Of a stretch of 64,000 nt of DNA, positions 1-7,118 are shown in pieces. The DNA is from Plantactinospora sp039889035 (lineage in GTDB: Bacteria; Actinomycetota; Actinomycetes; Mycobacteriales; Micromonosporaceae). Positions within the stretch are counted from its first letter, which is position 1; each line of letters opens with the position of its first letter. Made by a program: the position numbers and the translations under genes. The notes beneath the pieces were generated by a model. That model worked only from the letters and a program-made list of their open reading frames with translations, was not told the origin of the DNA and ran no database searches. The stretch covers positions 19,105 through 83,104 of the forward strand of contig JBDQQY010000044.1 of the NCBI GenBank assembly GCA_039889035.1, written 5' to 3'.

Positions 1-265
1 GGGCCACCGTCTGTTCGGAGGTGCGCCGTTCCAGGAACGAGTCCGGCGCGGCAGCCGCCTCGGCGATCCGGCGTTCCGACTCCGTCGTCCGCGGGTCGGA
101 CTCGGCCAGCACCGCCGCGCCCGCCTCGCGCCGATCGGATTCGGCCAGTACCGCCGCGGCCTGCGCCTCCGGGTCGTCGCTGCCCACGGACTCTTCCTCC
201 GGGAGCAGGTGGGCGGCCCGGTTCTCGACCCGGTCACTCGGCTCTTCACTCATGTCGTGATCCAT
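1..265 (-). CDS. Acidic conserved hypothetical protein, C-terminus cut by window edge
   Basis: The reverse strand is open from an ATG at 265 to the window edge, giving about 88 residues beginning MDHDMSEEPSDRV; a second in-frame ATG lies at 253. The product is strongly acidic and hydrophilic, with no signal peptide or membrane segment. It contains two copies of the segment AAVLAESD about 13 residues apart, encoded by a 39-bp direct repeat. Short Glu/Asp/Ala-rich proteins of this style are common in actinobacterial genomes, but I know of no assigned function. It is divergent from the secreted protein gene at 529. The C-terminus lies outside the window, so length and domain content are unknown. 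Confidence 0.6.
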   Translation of the reverse strand, partial: MDHDMSEEPSDRVENRAAHLLPEEESVGSDDPEAQAAAVLAESDRREAGAAVLAESDPRTTESERRIAEAAAAPDSFLERRTSEQTVA

Positions 266-528
266 ACCCGAACCGTTCCACCGTTACTCGCCGGGACTTC
301 CCCGGGCCACCGAACCGGCCTCGCCGGAACCGGGGGCAACCGGGTCACACCCGTCGCCCAACCTGTCGACCCGAAGAGCAGCGGATTGAATATGACTTCC
401 TCACCTTACTGGGGGTGCTGGCCGGCGGGTGGAGAGACAGCACCGTGACAGGGAACTGAAAGTGCTCGGTCGCATGATGGTGGGCAATCCGCAGATCGGA
501 ATGGAATCCCAGATTGGAGTGGGTCGAA

Positions 529-945
529 ATGCGTAGCCTCTCGCGAATAGGGATGCTGGCGGCGCTCGCCGCGCTTGTTTCGATGTTCTTCGTCCAGCCG
601 AGCCTGGCGGCCGGGACCACAGCGGCGGGTGGTCCGGCAGGTCCGCCCGGCAATGCGGTCATCGCCGGGTACGGCTGCAATCACGATGCCTGTCTCGAGG
701 TGGCGCCCGAGGGGGGCGGCGCCTGGGTGCGATGCATGCACCGCCCCGTACCGTGGCGCAACATCACTGGACACTGCCACTTCTGGGGTCCGCATTACGA
801 CTTCAACGAAGCCGACCGCCACATGCCGCCCTGGGAGGAGGGCCCCTGGCATTGGGTGAACACGCAAGGGGTGCACTGCCTGGAGTTGTGGGAATTGGTC
901 AACGGCGGTTACGTGTCGCGAGGACTTCCGTGCGTGAGCGGCTGA
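529..945 (+). CDS. Small secreted six-cysteine protein
   Basis: This is a 138-residue protein of unknown function. The ATG at 529 follows a GGAG-rich ribosome site; a TTG at 514 in the same frame lies inside that site and is less likely. Residues 1 to about 28 form a Sec signal peptide with a hydrophobic core (MLAALAALVSMFF) and an SLAA-like cleavage region. The mature part has six cysteines, at the motifs GCNHDAC, VRCMH, GHCHF, VHCLEL and LPCVSG, enough for three disulfides, and is rich in Trp and His. I do not recognise a domain. It stands alone between flanking gaps of about 265 bases. Confidence 0.7.
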   Translation: MRSLSRIGMLAALAALVSMFFVQPSLAAGTTAAGGPAGPPGNAVIAGYGCNHDACLEVAPEGGGAWVRCMHRPVPWRNITGHCHFWGPHYDFNEADRHMPPWEEGPWHWVNTQGVHCLELWELVNGGYVSRGLPCVSG

Positions 946-1212
946 CGTCGTACCGATGGCCGGTCGGCTGGCCGTGCCGGCTGGGGTGACAGGGCCGGGC
1001 CTGGTGGCGGTGCCGCACGGGGCGGCACCCGATCCAGGCCCGGACGGCTGTCGTGCGGCGCCCGGTCCTCGGCCGCAACGCCGTGTCGTGGTCCGGGCCC
1101 CCCGGCGGCGGCTGACGCTCACCCTAGGCGGGTGTCCGGCTGCCCGAGGACCGGACAGGACCGGGATCGCGTGCGGCTACCCGGGGACGCCACCGAGCAC
1201 TAGCGTGACGGC

Positions 1213-2238
1213 GTGACAGTGGAGACCTCGGCGGAGGATCGGCTCGGGGCCGAGTGGCAGGCCGAATGCGACGCCTGGATCGCGGACCGGCTGGCCGGGC
1301 TGGGCATCGTCGCGACCGGTCCGGTGCACACCGTCCGGGTCCGCGCCTGGTCGATCGTGCGGCGGCTGGAGACCAGCGCCGGCCGGATCTGGTTCAAGGC
1401 GAACGTGCCGAGCAACGGCTTCGAGGCGGCCGTGGTCGAGGCGCTGGCGGCCTGGGTGCCGGAGCTGGTAGTACCGCCGCTGGCGGTGGATCGGGACCGG
1501 GGCTGGCTGCTCGGGCCGGACGGCGGGACGATCCTGCGGGAGATGGCGGCGGAGCGGCCCGATCCGGTCCGCTGGGCGGAGCTGCTGCGGAGGTACGCCG
1601 CGCTGCAACGCGCGGTGGCCCCGCACGCCGACCGGCTGGTCGGGCTCGGCGTGCCGGACCTGCGGCCGGCGCGGATGCCGGCCGCGCTCACCGGGCTGCT
1701 GGCCGATCCGACGGTACGGCTTACCGAGCCGCACCGGGCCGCCCTGGTCGCGTCCCTGCCGGAGTACGACCGTTGGTGCGCCGACCTGGCCGCCGACGGG
1801 CTGCCGGCGTCGATCCAGCACGACGACCTGCACGACGGCAACGTCTTCGTCGGCGCCGCCGGGATGCGCTTCTTCGACTGGGGCGACGCCTGTCTGGCGC
1901 ACCCGTTCGGCAGCCTGCTCGTCGCGCTGAACGTCGCCGCCGACCAGCTCGGCGCCGACCCGGCCGGTCCGGAGTTGTCCCGGCTCCGGGACGCCTACCT
2001 GGAACCCTGGACCGACCTGCGGGACCGCGCCGACCTGCGCCACTCGGTCCGGTTGGCGCTGCGGGTGGCGAAGGTCGGCCGGGCGGTCTCCTGGCAGCGG
2101 GCGCTACGCGGCGCGACCGCGCCCGACTGGCAGCGGGCCCTCGGCGGGCCGGCGCTGATCGCCCCCGAGCACACCACGGCACCGGCCGCCTGGCTGGAGA
2201 CTCTCACCGAACCCGACCCGGATCAGCCGGCGAGCTGA
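1213..2238 (+). CDS. Aminoglycoside phosphotransferase (APH) family kinase-like protein
   Basis: This 341-residue cytoplasmic protein has the APH/choline kinase fold. A candidate ATP-binding lysine lies in IWFKANV near residue 62. The catalytic loop reads HDDLHDGN at residues 203-210, and the metal-binding DFG-equivalent is FFDWGD, with Asp222. These are the essential residues of the family, so the enzyme is probably active, but the substrate (an antibiotic, a small alcohol or a metabolite) cannot be read from the sequence. The GTG start at 1213 fits the usual family length. It is monocistronic and converges with the SGNH hydrolase gene, only about ten bases away. Confidence 0.85.
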   Translation: MTVETSAEDRLGAEWQAECDAWIADRLAGLGIVATGPVHTVRVRAWSIVRRLETSAGRIWFKANVPSNGFEAAVVEALAAWVPELVVPPLAVDRDRGWLLGPDGGTILREMAAERPDPVRWAELLRRYAALQRAVAPHADRLVGLGVPDLRPARMPAALTGLLADPTVRLTEPHRAALVASLPEYDRWCADLAADGLPASIQHDDLHDGNVFVGAAGMRFFDWGDACLAHPFGSLLVALNVAADQLGADPAGPELSRLRDAYLEPWTDLRDRADLRHSVRLALRVAKVGRAVSWQRALRGATAPDWQRALGGPALIAPEHTTAPAAWLETLTEPDPDQPAS

Positions 2239-2248
2239 ACGATCCGGG

Positions 2249-3535
2249 TCACTGCCGGAAGAGGCGGGTCGGGACGGCGTCGGCGAGCATCCGGTAGCCG
2301 ACCGGGTTGAGGTGCAGGTGGTCGCCGGTGTCGGCGACCGGCAGCAGTCGACGGGGGTCGGCCGGATCCCGTACGGCGCGGTCGAAGTCGATCACCGAGT
2401 CGAACCGGCCACTGCCGCGGATCCACCGGTTGACCGCCTGGCGGGTGGCTTCCCGGATGCGGGCCGGGTCGTCGTATTCGGGGTTGCCGCCGAACGGGGT
2501 CAGGGTCGCGCCGTACACCCGGATGCCCTGCGCGTGCGCCCGGGTGACGATCTGGTCGTACGCGGTGATCAGGTCGTCGGTGACCGCCCGCTGGGCCGCC
2601 TCGGTGGCCTCGGCGGTGCCGATGTCGTTGATCCCCTCGAACACCACCAGCCAGGTGACGCCGCTCTGCGCCAGTACGTCCCGGTCCAGCCGGGCCAGCG
2701 CGTTCGGCCCGAGCCCGTCGTTGAGTACCCGGTTCCCCCCGGCCGCCTGGTTCGCCACCGCGACGTCCCGGGTCGGGCGGTACGCGTGCAGCCGCGCCAC
2801 GAGTTGGTCGGGCCAGCGGTCGTTTCCGTTGGTGGTGGAGCCGCGCCCGTCGGTCAGCGAGTCACCGAGCAGTACCGCGACCCTGGTGGCGGGCCCGGCC
2901 GGCACCTCCAGCCCGCTCAGGAGGTACCAGTGGTCGACCGGGGTGGCGCCGGGCAGCGTCGGTTCCGCGACGTGGTTGCCGCGCAGCAGGTAGGAGGTGG
3001 TCCGGGAGCCGGGGTGCGAGGTGATCCGGTCCGACGCCTGCCCGTGCGCGAGATAGAGCGTCACGGTGAGGTTGGCGCGGGCCGGCACGGAGATGTCGAC
3101 CGGGTCGGAGACGATCTGCGCGCCGACCGGGACGGTCACCGACGCGCGCCCGCTGAAGGTGACCGGCCGTGCGCTGCCCGGCCGGATCGCGCTGACCCCG
3201 GCCCGGCCACCCTCCGGCAGCGCCACGGTGGCGGCGGTGACCGGCAGCGGCGCCCCGCCGAAGGCGTTGGAGAGGCGCAACCGGATCCGTGCCCCGGCCG
3301 CCGACACCCGGATGGTCTGCCGGAGCGTGCTGTCGGCCAGCACCCGGTCGTGCTCGGTGAACGGTGCCGGCGGCATGTTGTCCGGCTCGGCGAGCTGCGG
3401 CATCGACGCCCAGCTCGTCGCCCAGTGCTGCCCGGCCGAGCCGGCGTGGGGACGCCCGGTCGGCTGCGGCGCGACGTCCTCGCCGGGACCAATATAGGGT
3501 CCGGCCGGTCGCGTGCCCTCGGGTGCCGAGGTCAC
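2249..3535 (-). CDS. SGNH/GDSL hydrolase family esterase
   Basis: The 428-residue product has an N-terminal beta-rich region (about 35-215) and a C-terminal SGNH hydrolase domain (about 218-425). All four blocks are visible: GDSL at 224-227 with nucleophile Ser226, the oxyanion glycine in AAGGN (264-268), GIND at 301-304, and DHLHLN at 405-410 carrying the catalytic Asp and His. The family hydrolyses ester bonds in lipids or acetylated sugars; the substrate here is unknown. No signal peptide is seen with the chosen GTG start. That GTG overlaps the TGA of the upstream TetR gene (GTGA), so the two genes are translationally coupled and probably regulated together. Confidence 0.85.
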   Translation of the reverse strand: MTSAPEGTRPAGPYIGPGEDVAPQPTGRPHAGSAGQHWATSWASMPQLAEPDNMPPAPFTEHDRVLADSTLRQTIRVSAAGARIRLRLSNAFGGAPLPVTAATVALPEGGRAGVSAIRPGSARPVTFSGRASVTVPVGAQIVSDPVDISVPARANLTVTLYLAHGQASDRITSHPGSRTTSYLLRGNHVAEPTLPGATPVDHWYLLSGLEVPAGPATRVAVLLGDSLTDGRGSTTNGNDRWPDQLVARLHAYRPTRDVAVANQAAGGNRVLNDGLGPNALARLDRDVLAQSGVTWLVVFEGINDIGTAEATEAAQRAVTDDLITAYDQIVTRAHAQGIRVYGATLTPFGGNPEYDDPARIREATRQAVNRWIRGSGRFDSVIDFDRAVRDPADPRRLLPVADTGDHLHLNPVGYRMLADAVPTRLFRQ

Positions 3536-4107
3536 TGCGCCGGCCAGTTCCGCAGCACGGTGTCCACGGCGTCCACCGTTCTGGCCCAGGAGTCGTCGAC
3601 CGCGCGGGGATGGTGCCGGAACCCGCCGGCCCGCTCCAGGCACACGTAGCCGTGGAAGGTGCTGTGCAGCATGCGTACCGCATCGGTCTGGTCGGGCTCG
3701 ACCAGCCGGTAGCCGCGCAGGATCGCCCGGGTCAGCGCCGCGTGCCGGCGGGCGGCGTCGGCGGCTGCCGTCTCCGTCTCCGGGTCGAGTTCGAGCTGTG
3801 CCGCCGCGTACCTGCCGGGGTGTTGTTTCGCGTAGTCGCGGTAGGCGTCGGCGAAGGCCGCCAGCGCGTCCCGGCCGGCCCGGCCGGCGAGCGCGGCGGC
3901 GGCCCGGTCGGCGAGTTCCGTCAGGGCCAGGGTCGCCACCCTGACCCGCAGGTCGCGGGCGTTGCGGATGTGGGAGTAGAGGCTGGCGTCCTTGACGCCG
4001 AAACGGCGGGCGAGCGCCGAGACGGTCAGGTTCTCGAAGCCGACCTCGTCGGCCAGCTCCGCCGCGGCCAGGGTCAGCCGCTCGGCGGTGAGCCCCGCTC
4101 GGATCAT
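3532..4107 (-). CDS. TetR family transcriptional regulator
   Basis: This 191-residue regulator has an N-terminal helix-turn-helix (about residues 8-52, including LTVSALARRFGVKDASLYSHI) and an all-helical C-terminal ligand domain of the kind found in TetR_C_33-like proteins. It starts at the ATG at 4107 and overlaps the SGNH hydrolase gene downstream. It is divergent from the FBP-domain gene at 4168, and the 60-base gap contains repeats and an inverted repeat that could be its operator. It probably represses its own operon and perhaps the FBP gene. The inducer is unknown. Confidence 0.85.
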   Translation of the reverse strand: MIRAGLTAERLTLAAAELADEVGFENLTVSALARRFGVKDASLYSHIRNARDLRVRVATLALTELADRAAAALAGRAGRDALAAFADAYRDYAKQHPGRYAAAQLELDPETETAAADAARRHAALTRAILRGYRLVEPDQTDAVRMLHSTFHGYVCLERAGGFRHHPRAVDDSWARTVDAVDTVLRNWPAQ

Positions 4108-4121
4108 GTGCCACACCTCAC

Positions 4122-4159
4122 GCCTAGAGTAGTTGTTCGTCTGCCTAGAGGTATTAGGC
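4122..4159. promoter_or_regulatory. Candidate TetR operator between divergent TetR and FBP genes
   Basis: The octamer GCCTAGAG occurs at 4122-4129 and again at 4143-4150, 21 bp apart, which is two helical turns. The second copy also forms an inverted repeat with TAGGC at 4155-4159. This AT-richer block is the only symmetric element in the gap between the two start codons, so it is a likely binding site for the TetR protein. This is inference from position and symmetry. Confidence 0.45.
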
Positions 4160-4167
4160 TGGTTCCT

Positions 4168-4653
4168 ATGGTACCCCTCACCGAGCCCGAGATCCGCGCG
4201 TCCTTCGTCAACTGCACCAAGGGCGAGGCGAAGCGTCTCGCCGTGCCGAGGGACCTCGACGAGGCGCCCTGGGGCGACCTCGACTTCTTCGGCTGGCGGG
4301 ACCCCGGCGCCGACGAGCGGGCCTACCTGGTCGCCGAGTCCGGCGGTGGGCTCGTCGGCGTGGCGCTGCGGGTGGCGCCGCAGACCGGGCGGGTCCGGCG
4401 CAGCATGTGCTCGCTCTGCCTGACCACGCACACCGGAGACGGCGTCTCGCTGATGACCGCCCGCAAGGCCGGGCGGGAGGGCCGGCAGGGCAACTCCGTC
4501 GGCGCGTACCTCTGCACCGACCTGGCCTGCTCGCTCTATCTGCGCGGGAAGAAGGACGCCGGGCGGCGCCTCGACGAGACCATCACGCTGGCGGAGAAGA
4601 TCGAACGCACCACGGCCGGCCTCGCCGCCTTCCTGGACCGGGTCGCCGGCTGA
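4168..4653 (+). CDS. FBP domain treble-clef zinc-finger protein
   Basis: This 161-residue protein matches the actinobacterial FBP family (C-terminal treble-clef zinc finger related to FusB/EF-G-binding proteins). The zinc ligands are visible as C81-x2-C84 and C116-x4-C121, in MCSLCLTTH and YLCTDLACS, followed by a conserved basic helix (RGKKDAGRR). FusB relatives rescue elongation factor G stalled by fusidic acid; whether this protein does so is not shown. The ATG at 4168 was chosen; the protein begins MVPLTEPEIR. It is divergent from a TetR gene and shares a candidate operator with it. Confidence 0.8.
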   Translation: MVPLTEPEIRASFVNCTKGEAKRLAVPRDLDEAPWGDLDFFGWRDPGADERAYLVAESGGGLVGVALRVAPQTGRVRRSMCSLCLTTHTGDGVSLMTARKAGREGRQGNSVGAYLCTDLACSLYLRGKKDAGRRLDETITLAEKIERTTAGLAAFLDRVAG

Positions 4654-4676
4654 CCCCGGCCGGACCGCCGGGGTCA
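4651..4676. terminator. Bidirectional hairpin between FBP gene and smpB
   Basis: A perfect 10-bp stem (4651-4660 with 4667-4676) encloses a 6-base loop. The base of the stem is made by the stop codon of the FBP gene (TGA, 4651-4653) pairing with the complement of the smpB stop codon (4674-4676), so one hairpin ends both convergent genes. There is no T-tract, as is usual in high-GC actinobacteria. Confidence 0.65.
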
Positions 4677-5207
4677 GGAGCCGCGGGCCGCCCGGGACCG
4701 CTGGGCGATGCCCTTGAGGTGCCGCCCCAGCTCCCGGGCGATCTCCCGGTTCGCGTCCCGTTCGGCCAGGGCCTGGCGCTTGTCGTACGACCGCTTGCCG
4801 CGCGCGACGCCGAGCTCGACCTTGGCCCAGCCGTTCGAGAAGTACAGCGACAGCGGCACCAGGGTCAGGCCGGGATCGTGGATCCGGTCCAGGATCTTGT
4901 TGATCTCCACCCGGCGGAGCAGCAGCTTCCGCATCCGCTTCGGCTGGTGGTTCGTCCAGGTCCCGTAGGCGTATTCCGCGATGTGCAGCCCGTAGAGCCA
5001 CAGCTCGCCCTCGCGCTCCTGGGCGAACGCGTCGACCAGCGAAGCCTGCCCGGCCCGCAGCGACTTGACCTCGGTGCCGCGCAGCACGATCCCCGCCTCG
5101 TACGTCTTCAGGACCGCGTACTCGTGCCGGGCCTTCTTGTTCGAGGCGATGAGCCTGCGCTCGCCTTCCCTGGACGCGACAACCTCCCCAGCGTCTCGGC
5201 CCGGCAT
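4674..5207 (-). CDS. smpB: SsrA-binding protein SmpB
   Basis: SmpB binds tmRNA and brings it to stalled ribosomes for trans-translation, releasing the ribosome and tagging the nascent chain for proteolysis. The 177-residue product carries the diagnostic OB-fold core, including NKKARHEY, YEAGIVLRGTEVKSLR and the DAF motif, followed by a basic C-terminal tail (RGKRSYDKRQ, then RHLKGIAQRSRA). It is about 15-20 residues longer than typical because of the N-terminal MPGRDAGEVVASREGE segment; no closer start is well placed. The tmRNA gene (ssrA), often nearby, is not in the flanking gap. Confidence 0.95.
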   Translation of the reverse strand: MPGRDAGEVVASREGERRLIASNKKARHEYAVLKTYEAGIVLRGTEVKSLRAGQASLVDAFAQEREGELWLYGLHIAEYAYGTWTNHQPKRMRKLLLRRVEINKILDRIHDPGLTLVPLSLYFSNGWAKVELGVARGKRSYDKRQALAERDANREIARELGRHLKGIAQRSRAARGS

Positions 5208-5238
5208 CCCGGACCGCCCGGCCCCACCGAGCAGCCAG

Positions 5239-5262
5239 ACTATACGCAGAGGTCAGTACCGG
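5239..5262 (-). promoter_or_regulatory. Candidate smpB promoter
   Basis: On the reverse strand a TATAGT hexamer (complement of 5239-5244) resembles a -10 box about 30 bases upstream of the smpB ATG. The region 17-18 bases further upstream matches a -35 box only weakly. It is the only AT-rich element in the gap. Confidence 0.35.
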
Positions 5263-5326
5263 ATCGACGGATTTTCCCCGCCGCCGCCCTGGGCCGGCGC
5301 CCGAAACCGGATGGGACAATGTCGCG

Positions 5327-6073
5327 ATGCCAGCCGCCGGCCGTACCCACATCCTCTTCGACTTCTTCGGCACCCTGGTCGACTACTCGGCCAGCCGCAC
5401 CGAGCAGGGCTACCCGGGCTCACACGCACTGCTCCGGCGACTCGGCGCCGACCTGGACTACCCCGACTTCCTGACCGTCTGGTCGGCGGCCTGCGCCGAG
5501 TTCGACCGGCGCAGCGACGAGGACGAGTCCGAGTTCTCGATGGCCGAGGTCGGCACGGCGTTCCTGACCGACCTCCTCGGCCGGCGGCCGGCTCCGGACG
5601 ACGTCGACGCGTTCGTCCGCGAGTACGTCCGCGAGTGGAACACCGGCGTGCACTACTCCGCCGCCGTCTCCGACCTGGTACGCGACCTGCACCGCGACCA
5701 CCGGCTCGCGGTCGTCTCCAACACGCACCAGCCGGGCCTGGTCCCCGCCCACCTCGCGGCGATGGGACTGGCGCAGTATTTCGACGCCGTCGTCACCTCG
5801 GTCGAGCTGGGCTGGCGCAAACCCCACCCCCTGATCTACGCCACCGCGCTCGACACCCTCGGCATCGACGCCGGCTCGGCGGTCTTCGTCGGCGACAGCT
5901 ACGGGCCCGATTTCGTCGGGCCCGAGCGGGCCGGGATTCCGGCGTACCTGATCGACCCGGACCGCCGGGCACCGGTGCCGGAGGCACGCCGGCTCAACTC
6001 GATCCTCGACCTGCCGGCCCGGCTGCGGACCCGGCAGCCCGACGACGACCGGCTCGCCGGCTCAGCCCGGTGA
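5327..6073 (+). CDS. HAD superfamily hydrolase
   Basis: The 248-residue protein has the HAD Rossmannoid core with a helical cap. Motif I is FDFFGTLVD with nucleophile Asp12; motif II is VVSNTH; motif III lysine lies in WRKPHP; motif IV is FVGDSYGPD. The second Asp of the phosphatase signature DxD is replaced by Phe14, as in dehalogenase-like and YjjG-like branches, so a phosphatase role is less certain. Tandem cap and core lengths fit subfamily I. It is monocistronic, starts at ATG 5327, and converges with the lipid kinase gene. Confidence 0.85.
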   Translation: MPAAGRTHILFDFFGTLVDYSASRTEQGYPGSHALLRRLGADLDYPDFLTVWSAACAEFDRRSDEDESEFSMAEVGTAFLTDLLGRRPAPDDVDAFVREYVREWNTGVHYSAAVSDLVRDLHRDHRLAVVSNTHQPGLVPAHLAAMGLAQYFDAVVTSVELGWRKPHPLIYATALDTLGIDAGSAVFVGDSYGPDFVGPERAGIPAYLIDPDRRAPVPEARRLNSILDLPARLRTRQPDDDRLAGSAR

Positions 6074-6097
6074 CCCGCAGGCACCGGGCTCGGGTCA
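6064..6097. terminator. Bidirectional hairpins between HAD and lipid kinase genes
   Basis: Two alternative stems exist: AGCCCGGT (6064-6071) with ACCGGGCT (6083-6090), or TGACCCG (6071-6077) with CGGGTCA (6091-6097). In the second, the stop codon of the HAD gene pairs with the complement of the kinase stop codon, repeating the arrangement seen at 4651-4676. Confidence 0.5.
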
Positions 6098-7042
6098 GGA
6101 TCCGTCCCCGGGTACGCAGACCGTCAGCGCGCCGGGGGCGATCCGCGCCTTCAGCCGGCTGACGCGGTCGCGGGCGCCGCCGTCCAGCTCGTAGGTCATC
6201 GGCTCGGCGAACCGGACGTTGATCTTCCGACCCCGGGTGATCCGGACGAACGGCGAGGAGTCGGACCGGCCGACCGCCATCCGGCCGAGCGTGCGGGCCC
6301 AGTCCACTACCCCGCTGGCGGTCGCCACCCCCACCTCCAGGCAACCGTCGTCGGGACGGGCGTCGTCGAAGGCCGGGATACCGCCGGTGATCGTGCCGAC
6401 GTTGCCGAAGAGTACGCAGCTCGCCTCCCCCTCGAACCAGTCCGCGCCGTCCACCCGGATCCGCATCCGGGTGGCCTCGCTCCGAACGTGCCGCAGCCCG
6501 GTCCAGACGTATGCCAGCCGGCCGAGCCGGTCCTTCAGGTCGCGGTCGGCGTCCCGGATCAGCTCCCCGTCGAAACCCGCGCCGGCCATCACCGCGAAGT
6601 GCTCACCGCCGAGCCGCCCGAGGTCGATCCGCCGACGCGGCCCGGTCAGCCCGATCCGGACCGCCTCGGCCAGATCCTCCGGGATGCCGAGGTTGGTGGC
6701 GAGCAGGTTCGCCGTGCCGGCGGGCAGGATCGCCAGGGCGGCGTCCGAGCCGGCCAGCGCGTCGGAACAGCGCTGCACCATGCCGTCCCCACCCCAGACG
6801 AAGATCAGCTCGGCGCCCTTGCCGAGCGCCTTGCGTACCTTCTTCGGCGCCTTGCGGCTTTTCGGCACCTCGTACCAGAGCAGGTCCTCGATCCCGGCGC
6901 CGCGCAGCCGGAAGCGGAGTTCGTCGAGCCCGCCGCCGAGGGACTTCTTCCGGTGCGCGACGACCGCGACCCGGGCCACCTGGGCCGGGCTCACGGCCGG
7001 CCCGGGCGTCGGGGCGGCGGCCTCGGCAGTTGTCGTGCTCAT
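6095..7042 (-). CDS. Diacylglycerol/sphingosine kinase-family lipid kinase
   Basis: The 315-residue protein belongs to the DAGK catalytic family (with YegS and DgkB), which phosphorylates membrane lipids using ATP. The nucleotide-binding signature GGDGM is at residues 84-88 and the second conserved block LPAGTANLLA is at 106-115. A two-domain layout is apparent, with the C-terminal beta-sandwich (NVGTITGGIPAFDDARPDDGCLEV and beyond) typical of the family. No membrane segment is seen, so it would act peripherally. Actinobacterial relatives act on diacylglycerol or glycan lipid precursors; the substrate here is not determined. It starts at ATG 7042 downstream of htpG. Confidence 0.85.
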   Translation of the reverse strand: MSTTTAEAAAPTPGPAVSPAQVARVAVVAHRKKSLGGGLDELRFRLRGAGIEDLLWYEVPKSRKAPKKVRKALGKGAELIFVWGGDGMVQRCSDALAGSDAALAILPAGTANLLATNLGIPEDLAEAVRIGLTGPRRRIDLGRLGGEHFAVMAGAGFDGELIRDADRDLKDRLGRLAYVWTGLRHVRSEATRMRIRVDGADWFEGEASCVLFGNVGTITGGIPAFDDARPDDGCLEVGVATASGVVDWARTLGRMAVGRSDSSPFVRITRGRKINVRFAEPMTYELDGGARDRVSRLKARIAPGALTVCVPGDGS

Positions 7043-7118
7043 GGCGCTGCTCTTACCCAGCGGCCCGGGCCGCCAAGCGGTGCCTGGCGTCCCGGGCCGT
7101 CCGTGCCCGCGGCCGGGA

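Noticed and set aside
5208..5326. tmRNA gene (ssrA) next to smpB
   Set aside because: The gap is only about 120 bases and shows no tRNA-like ends or tag-coding frame.
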